This document shows, in pieces, positions 1 through 4,534 of a stretch of DNA of 5,504 nt. The notes under the pieces were generated by a model. That model saw only the letters and a list, made by a program, of their open reading frames with translations, was not told where the DNA came from and searched no databases. The position numbers and the translations under genes were made by a program. Within the stretch, counting starts at the first letter, position 1, and every line of letters begins with the position of its first letter. The stretch lies in contig JAJXTT010000142.1 in NCBI GenBank assembly GCA_021783525.1, positions 1-5,504 on the forward strand, in the 5' to 3' direction. The stretch is from Pseudomonadota bacterium (GTDB lineage Bacteria > Pseudomonadota > Gammaproteobacteria > Burkholderiales > Gallionellaceae).

Positions 1-32
1 GGTCGCGAAATCCACCTGCGTCGCGCCGGCAT

Positions 33-1748
33 TCAGCCGACCGCCATGTCTGGCGACTCGAAGAATCGGATCGCATTCCGCCCCGATCCCTTGGCCTGCA
101 GCATTGCCGAGCTGGCCTGCCTGATCAAATCGTCCGCCGATTCGCCGTTGCCGCAGATGATCCGCACGCCGATACTGGCGGTGCTCATATGCGTTTCGTC
201 TTTGAGCCGATAAGGAGCCGAAAGGCTTGTGCGTATGTTCCCCGCGATCTCTGCGGCAAGTCTTGCGGCATCGCTGTTGTCGGCGCACCCGATATCTTCG
301 ATCAGCACCGCAAATTCGTCGCTGCTGATGCGCGCCACCGTATCCACTTCCCGCACGCACGAATTTATGCGATGAGCCACTTCGATCAACAGCATGTCTC
401 CATATCCCGGCCCGAGACTTTCGTTGATCGCCTTGAACCTGTCCAGATCGATATACATCAATGCTCCGCAATTCTGGCGGTTCTTGCCGGCTGCGAGAGC
501 ATGCTCAAGCCGGTCGTTCAGCAGGCGGCGGTTAGGCAAGCTGGTCAACGGATCGTAATTGGCCTGCCAAAAGATCAGTTCGTCCTTTTGCTTCCTTTCG
601 GTAACGTCGGTGAATTGCGCGACATGACGGTACACGCTGCCATCCGAGCGACGCACGACCGTGATTCGAGCCAGCTTGGCGCGAATTTCCCCGTTCTTGC
701 CCTTGTCCCACATCTCGCCTTGCCAATATCCTTCATTCAGAATCGTCTGCCACATCTGCCTGTAGAACTCCTGGTCATGCAACCCGGACTGCATCATTCT
801 CGGGTTCTTGCCGATCACATCGTTCAGGGAGAACCCGGTGATGCGGGTAAAGGCCGGATTGACGTCCACGATCAGGTTGTTCTCGTCAGTCACGACGATC
901 GCATCGGCGTTCGACTGATATATCGCAGCCGACAACTTCATCGTTTTCTCGGAGTCGGATAACGCTTCAGCCATTTTGTTGAACGCCATGCCGAGTTTTC
1001 CAATCTCGTCCTGACTGCCTTGCTTCAACTCAACCGGGACAAAGCGCTCCATGCTGCCGCTGGATTGCATTGACTCCATCGCGGATTGAAGTTTCACCAG
1101 TGGCTGCATGAAACGGCGGATCAGCCAATTGATCACGATGAACAGCAAGACTTGAAGCAATATGTGGCCCAGTATCAGCATATTCTTGATGTGCCTGATA
1201 TTGCGCAGTTCGTTTGTCATGTCTATGGTGATGCTTGCCGCACCGTTGACGGAGCCCGCCGCCACGTGATGGCAGGTCAGGCAATTGGTGCCGCGATAAT
1301 CGGCGTTCGCGATAAACGGCACCACCGCCCGCACGCTGAATATGCCTCCATCTTCGCTCAACATGAACTGGGATTTGCGCGACTCTATCGCGCGACGATC
1401 CATGTCGTCCCGGGCTTGCTCCTCCGGCAGGCCCGGGCCAAATTGGTCCTGCACCTGCCGGGAGCGAATGATGCGCAGATCGCTGACATTCTCCGATGCC
1501 CCCATTTTCCGGATGAACAGGCGGCGATTTTCCGGATTGGAAATCATGCCGGTGACCATCAGCATGTTCATGCCATTGATGACGCCATCCGCGGAAATCT
1601 CGGCGCGTCTTTCGGCTTCATCCACGATCCCTTCGTTGACCAGCCGCATGATCCAGAAGTGCGCAAGAAACAGCACGACGACCAGCATCCCCTGAATCAG
1701 GATGCTCAGTTTGGTTCCGATCCCGAGTGACCTCCACCAGCTATTCAA
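33..1748 (-). CDS. Membrane haem-c sensor with HAMP, PAS and degenerate GGDEF domain
   Basis: The 571-residue protein is probably a membrane-bound c-di-GMP signalling protein. Residues 1-11 are a short basic cytoplasmic start, 12-34 a membrane segment, about 35-188 a periplasmic sensor and 189-209 a second membrane segment. The sensor carries CLTCH at 156-160, a covalent haem c motif, within a 'GTNCLTCH' context typical of DUF3365/Tll0287-like haem sensors. HAMP lies at about 207-265, PAS at about 268-385 (VDVNPAFTRITGF) and GGDEF at about 390-565. The GGDEF signature is SSDEF (475-479) instead of GGDEF. The RxxD inhibitory site (466-469) sits exactly five residues before it. Metal-site Asp434 and the guanine-contact Asn442 and Asp451 are retained, but the usual NDxxGH reads NESLGP. 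No EAL domain follows; the protein stops at the position where a GGDEF-EAL linker would begin. The start is TTG with a GGAG eight bases upstream. An in-frame stop lies eight codons before it, and no better in-frame start was seen. It lies downstream of the hemerythrin gene and is probably co-transcribed. Cyclase activity is uncertain. Confidence 0.93.
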   Translation of the reverse strand: MNSWWRSLGIGTKLSILIQGMLVVVLFLAHFWIMRLVNEGIVDEAERRAEISADGVINGMNMLMVTGMISNPENRRLFIRKMGASENVSDLRIIRSRQVQDQFGPGLPEEQARDDMDRRAIESRKSQFMLSEDGGIFSVRAVVPFIANADYRGTNCLTCHHVAAGSVNGAASITIDMTNELRNIRHIKNMLILGHILLQVLLFIVINWLIRRFMQPLVKLQSAMESMQSSGSMERFVPVELKQGSQDEIGKLGMAFNKMAEALSDSEKTMKLSAAIYQSNADAIVVTDENNLIVDVNPAFTRITGFSLNDVIGKNPRMMQSGLHDQEFYRQMWQTILNEGYWQGEMWDKGKNGEIRAKLARITVVRRSDGSVYRHVAQFTDVTERKQKDELIFWQANYDPLTSLPNRRLLNDRLEHALAAGKNRQNCGALMYIDLDRFKAINESLGPGYGDMLLIEVAHRINSCVREVDTVARISSDEFAVLIEDIGCADNSDAARLAAEIAGNIRTSLSAPYRLKDETHMSTASIGVRIICGNGESADDLIRQASSAMLQAKGSGRNAIRFFESPDMAVG

Positions 1749-1756
1749 GACTCTTG

Positions 1757-1760
1757 CTCC
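1757..1760 (-). promoter_or_regulatory. Ribosome binding site for the TTG start of the GGDEF gene
   Basis: On the minus strand GGAG is followed by eight bases and then TTG (1746-1748). This decides the rare start codon. A five-codon out-of-frame ORF (ATG at 1760-1762, MEQES, TGA at 1745-1747) covers the same GGAG, and its stop overlaps the TTG. Terminating ribosomes could therefore re-initiate there, but that is inference. Confidence 0.6.
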
Positions 1761-1772
1761 ATTAATAGATCA

Positions 1773-1790
1773 CGACGGGCGCGGCCGTCG
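1773..1790 (-). repeat. GC-rich inverted repeat before the GGDEF gene
   Basis: Perfect 6-bp arms CGACGG (1773-1778) and CCGTCG (1785-1790) enclose a six-base loop. On the minus strand the hairpin lies 24 bases ahead of the TTG start and just upstream of its ribosome binding site. It has no following T-tract, so it is not a standard intrinsic terminator. It may be an mRNA structure affecting translation or decay. Confidence 0.4.
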
Positions 1791-1806
1791 CCCACAGCCG
1801 GGATCG

Positions 1807-1835
1807 GCCGAACAGGCTGCCGCCTGCTTTTCGGC
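1807..1835 (-). repeat. Long imperfect hairpin between hemerythrin and GGDEF genes
   Basis: On the plus strand GCCGAA (1807-1812) pairs with TTCGGC (1830-1835), and CAGGC (1813-1817) pairs with GCCTG (1822-1826), closing a TGCC tetraloop. Only one strand carries a three-base bulge (1827-1829), so 11 base pairs form in 29 bases. It starts about 30 bases after the hemerythrin stop on the minus strand. With no T-run after it, a role in partial termination or in uncoupling the levels of the two gene products is more likely than full termination. Confidence 0.5.
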
Positions 1836-1865
1836 AACGCACACGCTCGTCAGCAGAAGACACCG

Positions 1866-2291
1866 CTATTCCGGATAGAAATTGGGTGGATATTTTTGAA
1901 GGACAGGCTTCATCAGCATGTCTTCCCGGGTGACATGATTCATCAGCCAATCACGCATGAAGTTGGTGAAATGCAGGACCGCTCCCGACGGATAGTCCAA
2001 TCCCATCGCGTCAATCTCGCCCCCGAGTTGATCGAGTTGCCTGAGCAGTTCATGGTGAGACTGATTCACCTGCGGTGCCTGTCTGTAGCCGATCGCATGG
2101 GCAATTTTTTCTTCCCTGTCGAAATGCGCCCGGGAATATCGCGACAGCGCATCGAACGCCGCCGCGATCTCGCCGCGATTCTTTGTACCAACGCTATGTT
2201 CAACCCTGTTGATGGTTTCAATCAGAAACCTGTGGTCGGAATCGATCACGTTATTTCCGACGCTCAACTGATCACACCACGACAAGCCCAT
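1866..2291 (-). CDS. Bacteriohemerythrin with one diiron ligand replaced
   Basis: This single-domain, 141-residue hemerythrin has the usual bacterial length. Hemerythrins are four-helix bundles that bind O2, and sometimes NO, at a diiron centre in the cytoplasm. The N-terminal signature SWCDQLSVGNNVIDSDH is clear. Ligands visible are His20, His56 and Glu60 (HFDRE), His79, His119 and Asp124 (HVTRED). The first His of the canonical HxxxH is Val75. The spacing from Glu60 through Gly68-Tyr69 to His79 matches the family without gaps, so this is a substitution and not a misalignment. His65 and His80 are nearby non-canonical histidines. ATG at 2289-2291 follows a G-run (GGGGGGCGCAA), a weak ribosome site. 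It is the first gene of the probable operon with the haem-c GGDEF protein, suggesting that it delivers or buffers a diatomic gas, or senses redox, for that pathway. Oxygen binding cannot be assumed with a ligand missing. Confidence 0.93.
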   Translation of the reverse strand: MGLSWCDQLSVGNNVIDSDHRFLIETINRVEHSVGTKNRGEIAAAFDALSRYSRAHFDREEKIAHAIGYRQAPQVNQSHHELLRQLDQLGGEIDAMGLDYPSGAVLHFTNFMRDWLMNHVTREDMLMKPVLQKYPPNFYPE

Positions 2292-2354
2292 TTGCGCCCC
2301 CCGAACGACTCGTCAATACCATTTGATAATAAGGGTCATGGTAGCGCCGACAGC

Positions 2355-2392
2355 GTCAAGCGAATGTTAATTTTCAGTCAAGCAATTGTTAA
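2355..2392. repeat. Tandem 16-bp direct repeat over the hemerythrin promoter
   Basis: GTCAAGCGAATGTTAA (2355-2370) and GTCAAGCAATTGTTAA (2377-2392) agree at 14 of 16 positions. They repeat with a 22-base period, about two helical turns, with TTTTCA between them. This layout resembles direct-repeat operators that put two protomers on the same DNA face, as for OmpR/PhoB-type response regulators. The regulator is not identifiable from sequence. Confidence 0.7.
2364..2392 (-). promoter_or_regulatory. Candidate sigma-70 promoter for the hemerythrin operon
   Basis: On the minus strand TTAACA (2387-2392; 5 of 6 to TTGACA), 17 bases and TAACAT (2364-2369; 4 of 6 to TATAAT) lie in an AT-rich stretch. 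This would give a leader of about 65 bases before the ATG at 2291. Both hexamers are parts of the tandem direct repeat, so their spacing may reflect the repeat and not a promoter. A regulator bound to the repeats would compete with polymerase. Confidence 0.4.
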
Positions 2393-2530
2393 AGCAACCT
2401 TGGCGCAGCCGATGAGTTTACGACGATATTATTTTGATCGAGGTGGGAAAGGGCCAAGGCTGCGACGGACTTCCGGATGAGACGCATGCATGACGAACAT
2501 CAACGATGAATCCCGGTCAGAATCTTCATC

Positions 2531-2548
2531 TGTTCCAATTATGGAACA
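2531..2548. promoter_or_regulatory. Perfect 7+7 palindrome, probable operator
   Basis: TGTTCCA (2531-2537) and TGGAACA (2542-2548) are exact reverse complements around ATTA. An 18-bp dyad of this size is typical of a dimeric repressor or activator site. It does not match the FNR, CRP, NorR, NtrC or NifA consensus as I know them. It lies about 190 bases upstream of the CDGSH gene and about 240 bases from the hemerythrin gene, so either could be the target. Confidence 0.5.
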
Positions 2549-2610
2549 ACATATCCCGTATTGACGGCTTTATCTTTCCCCGCCAGCAACCTAACATGCA
2601 GGCACTTTCT

Positions 2611-2627
2611 TTCCGGCAACCCCGGAA
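2611..2627. repeat. Short inverted repeat TTCCGG-N5-CCGGAA
   Basis: Six-base arms TTCCGG (2611-2616) and CCGGAA (2622-2627) are exact reverse complements. The right side continues into GGAACA (2624-2629), the same hexamer that ends the palindrome at 2531-2548. It could be a second, degenerate site for the same protein, or a small hairpin in the leader of the CDGSH gene. Confidence 0.3.
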
Positions 2628-2686
2628 CAGAAAACCAGAAGGGGCAGCGCCGTTCCGCTGCAATTGAAAAGTGGGCCTCGATGCAC

Positions 2687-2701
2687 GGCACTCAAAGTGC
2701 C
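2687..2701 (+). repeat. Stem-loop in the leader of the CDGSH gene
   Basis: GGCACT (2687-2692) and AGTGCC (2696-2701) pair perfectly around a CAA loop, ending 35 bases before the ATG. No T-run follows. It may stabilise the mRNA or be an operator. The function is not known. Confidence 0.35.
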
Positions 2702-2724
2702 CTGGTCAAGCGGCCACGCAACCA

Positions 2725-2729
2725 AAGGA
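2725..2729 (+). promoter_or_regulatory. Ribosome binding site of the CDGSH gene
   Basis: AAGGA lies seven bases before ATG at 2737. This fixes the start there and not at the in-frame ATG at 2671, whose extra 22 residues do not resemble the family and which has no ribosome site. Confidence 0.8.
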
Positions 2730-2736
2730 ATCACAC

Positions 2737-2982
2737 ATGTCCGAAAAGAAACCCCATATCGCGCAGAAGTCCCCCTATGCCGTCGCCGTTGAAGCCGGCA
2801 AGAGCTACTGGTATTGCACCTGCGGCAAAAGCGCCGGGCAGCCCTTTTGCGATGGCAGCCACAAGGGCAGCGAGTTCTCGCCCAGGGAATACAAGGCCGA
2901 AAAATCGGAGACTGTCTACTTCTGCGGCTGCAAGCACAGCGGGAACGGCATGACTTGCGACGGCACCCACCAGACGCTGTAA
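2737..2982 (+). CDS. Tandem CDGSH iron-sulfur domain protein
   Basis: The protein has 81 residues with two CDGSH-type motifs of the form CxC-x2-S-x3-P-x-CDGxH. The first is Cys27, Cys29, Ser32, Pro36, Cys38, Asp39-Gly40-Ser41 and His42. The second is Cys63, Cys65, Ser68, Met72 in place of Pro, Cys74, Asp75-Gly76-Thr77 and His78. Each motif of this family (mitoNEET/CISD type) binds a redox-active, labile [2Fe-2S] cluster through three Cys and one His. The two-motif form resembles CISD3 (Miner2). There is no membrane segment or signal peptide, so it is probably soluble in the cytoplasm, where it may transfer electrons or clusters. It is a single plus-strand gene with its own leader, transcribed away from the hemerythrin gene and converging on ychJ. 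Its physiological partner is not visible here. Confidence 0.93.
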   Translation: MSEKKPHIAQKSPYAVAVEAGKSYWYCTCGKSAGQPFCDGSHKGSEFSPREYKAEKSETVYFCGCKHSGNGMTCDGTHQTL

Positions 2983-3003
2983 TTCCGGAGGATGTGATCT
3001 AAA

Positions 3004-3032
3004 GAGGGGGCTGAGGAGTTTGCGGCCCCCTC
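3004..3032. terminator. Shared hairpin terminator between convergent genes
   Basis: GAGGGGGC (3004-3011) pairs perfectly with GCCCCCTC (3025-3032), and two further inner pairs are possible (T-G, G-C). It starts 21 bases after the CDGSH stop, and its right arm includes the first two bases of the ychJ stop triplet (3031-3033). In the minus direction it is followed by TTTAGATC, a short T-run. In the plus direction it is followed by ATTCAATTT, a weaker tail. It probably serves both converging units. Confidence 0.65.
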
Positions 3033-3420
3033 ATTCAATTTCCCCGTCCACATAGAACCACTTCTCGTTTTCGCGCACGAAACGGCTGATTTCATGCAGC
3101 CGGTAGGCGCGCCCGTTCATTTTGTAGCGGGCCACGAATTCGACCCTGGCGTGTTCAGCATCCGTCTGCTCATGGCGCTTGACCTGCAGGCCGATCCATT
3201 GGGTGGGTACGTCTTCTGCGAGGCCCAATGCGGATGGCCGGGTGGCAGAATGCCAGGTCGCAAGCAGGTAGTCTTCACGCTGCAGCGTGTAGGCGGTATA
3301 GCGCGAGCGCATCAGCGCTTCGGCTGTGGGCGCGGGTTCGTTTCCTTCAATGTAGCGGGCGCAGCAATCTGAAAAATCCCTGTTGCTGCCGCATGGGCAT
3401 GAATTGGTCAGTTTTGCCAC
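3031..3420 (-). CDS. ychJ: YchJ family SEC-C motif protein, short form
   Basis: The 129-residue protein has an N-terminal SEC-C type zinc-binding motif, CPCGSNRDFSDCC (Cys8, Cys10, Cys19, Cys20). The YchJ/UPF0225 NTF2-like core follows (APTAEALMRSRYTAY at about 30-44, YLLATWH, WIGLQV, VEFVARY, ISRFVRENEKWFYVDG). Its molecular function is not established. The E. coli homologue is about 152 residues and ends in a second SEC-C motif. This one ends right after WFYVDGEIE, so only one zinc motif is present. It starts with GTG at 3418-3420, 13 bases inside the 3' end of srkA, which suggests translational coupling. A purine-rich GGAAGAG lies eight bases before the GTG. It is the last gene of the minus-strand cluster and ends at the shared hairpin. 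Confidence 0.92.
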   Translation of the reverse strand: MAKLTNSCPCGSNRDFSDCCARYIEGNEPAPTAEALMRSRYTAYTLQREDYLLATWHSATRPSALGLAEDVPTQWIGLQVKRHEQTDAEHARVEFVARYKMNGRAYRLHEISRFVRENEKWFYVDGEIE

Positions 3421-4397
3421 AGCGGAGGCTCTTCCATGAGCGCGATCTGTTCGCGCAATTCAAGGATGCGATTCTGCCAATAGATCTGCGTGTTGAACCA
3501 GGGGAATGCCTGCTTGAAAGCGGCGTCGTCCCATCGCCGCGCAAGCCATGCGGAATAGTGGATGAGGCGCAGGGTGCGCAGGGCTTCGATCAGGTGCAGT
3601 TCGCGCGTGTCGAATTCGAAGAAATCCTCGTAGCCTGCCAGCACGTCGCCCATCTGCCGCACGCGGTCTTCGCGCTCGCCGGAAAGCAGCATCCACAAAT
3701 CCTGCACCGCCGGTCCCATGCGGCTGTCGTCGAAGTCCACAAAATGCGGACCGTCTTCCGTCCACAGCACGTTGCCGGCATGGCAATCGCCGTGCAACCT
3801 CAGATTCCTCACATCGCCGGCACGATCGAAACAATGACGCACGCCATCCAGTGCCTGCTGCGACACGCTGCGATAGGCGGCGTCGATATCCGCCGGGATG
3901 AATTCGTTCGTCAGCAGGTACTCGCGCGGTTCGATGCCGAACGTTTCCATGTTGAGTGCAGGACGATGATGATAATCCCTGATTGCACCGACGGCGTGGA
4001 TGCGCCCGAGGAAACGCCCCAGCCATTCCAGCGTGTCGCGGTCTTCAAGTTCGGGCGCGCGGCCGCCATGTTTTGGAAAGATCGAGAAACGGAATCCCCC
4101 GAAGGGAAGCAGTGTCTTGCCGCCGATCGCGAGGGCCGGCACGACAGGTATCTCGCGATCTGCCAGCTCTTGTACGAAAGCGTGCTCTTCCAGGATGGCT
4201 TCGTCCGTCCAGCGTGCAGGGCGGTAAAACTTGGCCACCAGTGGCGCACTGTCTTCGATGCCCACCTGGTACACGCGGTTCTCGTAGCTGTTGAGCGCAA
4301 GCAGCCGCCCGTCGCAGCGCAGCCCCACGCTCTCCAGCGCATTCAATACGCAATCCGGAGTGAGTAAAGAAAAGGAGTGATCTGTATTCTTATCCAT
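3408..4397 (-). CDS. srkA: Stress response kinase A (YihE/RdoA)
   Basis: The 329-residue protein matches the length of E. coli SrkA (328). It is a cytoplasmic Ser/Thr protein kinase with an aminoglycoside-phosphotransferase-like fold, linked in E. coli to the Cpx envelope stress response and to protection from stress-induced death. The family signature NSYENRVYQVG lies at about 36-46, in the nucleotide-binding lobe. Lys56 in LVAKFYRP is the likely ATP-contacting Lys. The catalytic loop is LHGDCHAGNV, with Asp204 and Asn209. The metal-binding motif is FVDFDDSRMGPAVQDLW, with Asp221, the DFG equivalent. All key residues are present, so it should be active. The start is ATG at 4395-4397; no strong ribosome site is seen. 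The gene follows DUF1415 after a 137-base gap with inverted repeats and overlaps ychJ by 13 bases. Its natural substrates are unknown. Confidence 0.95.
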   Translation of the reverse strand: MDKNTDHSFSLLTPDCVLNALESVGLRCDGRLLALNSYENRVYQVGIEDSAPLVAKFYRPARWTDEAILEEHAFVQELADREIPVVPALAIGGKTLLPFGGFRFSIFPKHGGRAPELEDRDTLEWLGRFLGRIHAVGAIRDYHHRPALNMETFGIEPREYLLTNEFIPADIDAAYRSVSQQALDGVRHCFDRAGDVRNLRLHGDCHAGNVLWTEDGPHFVDFDDSRMGPAVQDLWMLLSGEREDRVRQMGDVLAGYEDFFEFDTRELHLIEALRTLRLIHYSAWLARRWDDAAFKQAFPWFNTQIYWQNRILELREQIALMEEPPLWQN

Positions 4398-4418
4398 GGA
4401 TGCAAGGATACCGCCGAT

Positions 4419-4447
4419 TTGCAGGATGCGTGCGATCCATCCTGCAA
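4419..4447. repeat. Perfect 10-bp inverted repeat upstream of srkA
   Basis: TTGCAGGATG (4419-4428) and CATCCTGCAA (4438-4447) are exact reverse complements around a nine-base loop. They lie 22 bases before the srkA start in the 137-base gap. No T-run follows on either strand, so a simple intrinsic terminator is unlikely. It may be an operator or a structure in the srkA leader. Confidence 0.5.
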
Positions 4448-4492
4448 GTTCAAGGCGATTGGAAGTTGGTACAACGCAGCGTGCGCGCGGAT

Positions 4493-4507
4493 GGCGGCAA
4501 TGCCGCC
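4493..4507 (-). repeat. GC-rich hairpin after the DUF1415 gene
   Basis: GGCGGC (4493-4498) pairs with GCCGCC (4502-4507) around AAT. Next to it a weaker stem, CCGGACTG with CAGTCGG (4506-4526, one bulge), lies directly after the DUF1415 stop on the minus strand. Without T-runs these may mark 3'-end structure or a Rho-dependent end, not a classical terminator. Confidence 0.35.
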
Positions 4508-4534
4508 GGACTGACCGGGCAGTCGGTTTGCAAC

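Larger units (their letters stand above)
2292..2736. other. 445-base divergent regulatory intergenic region
   Basis: No convincing gene is seen between the hemerythrin start and the CDGSH protein start, which point away from each other. The part near the hemerythrin gene (about 2310-2440) is AT-richer and carries the direct repeats and the likely promoter. The centre carries a perfect operator-like palindrome (2531-2548). The right side carries two further inverted repeats and the ribosome site of the plus-strand gene. A 24-codon ORF at 2490-2564 (plus) exists but has no supporting signal. I could not place a convincing plus-strand -35/-10 pair. TTGACG at 2561-2566 lacks a partner at a normal spacing. 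Confidence 0.7.

Noticed and set aside
1..32. Possible further gene at the left edge
   Set aside because: Only 32 bases remain after the GGDEF stop. All frames are open, but too short to identify anything.
1776..1865. Reading in the hemerythrin frame after its stop gives a Leu-rich, signal-like peptide ending in CSADPGCGRRPRPS
   Set aside because: No start codon with a ribosome site is seen, the run is about 30 codons, and the DNA is better explained by hairpins. A gene remnant cannot be excluded.
2322..2340. TTGAT half-site resembling an FNR box upstream of the hemerythrin gene
   Set aside because: The matching ATCAA half at the four-base spacing is missing.
2317..2343. Inverted repeat TACCAT-N15-ATGGTA in the hemerythrin leader
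   Set aside because: The arms are short around a long loop with little inner pairing; this could easily be chance.
2490..2564. 24-codon plus-strand ORF (starts MTNINDES)
   Set aside because: It has no clear ribosome site and no recognisable product, and it contains the operator-like palindrome. It is probably chance.
2561..2597. TTGACG as a plus-strand -35 for the CDGSH gene
   Set aside because: The only plausible -10 (TAACAT at 2592-2597) is 25 bases away, too far for a sigma-70 promoter.
2671..2736. N-terminal extension of the CDGSH protein from ATG at 2671
   Set aside because: It has no ribosome site, its sequence is unlike the family, and a good AAGGA lies before the ATG at 2737.
3228..4367. 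Long plus-strand open frame of 379 codons opposite srkA and ychJ
   Set aside because: The srkA and ychJ readings match known families over their full lengths. The opposite frame has no recognisable domain and follows from GC-rich codon use on the other strand.
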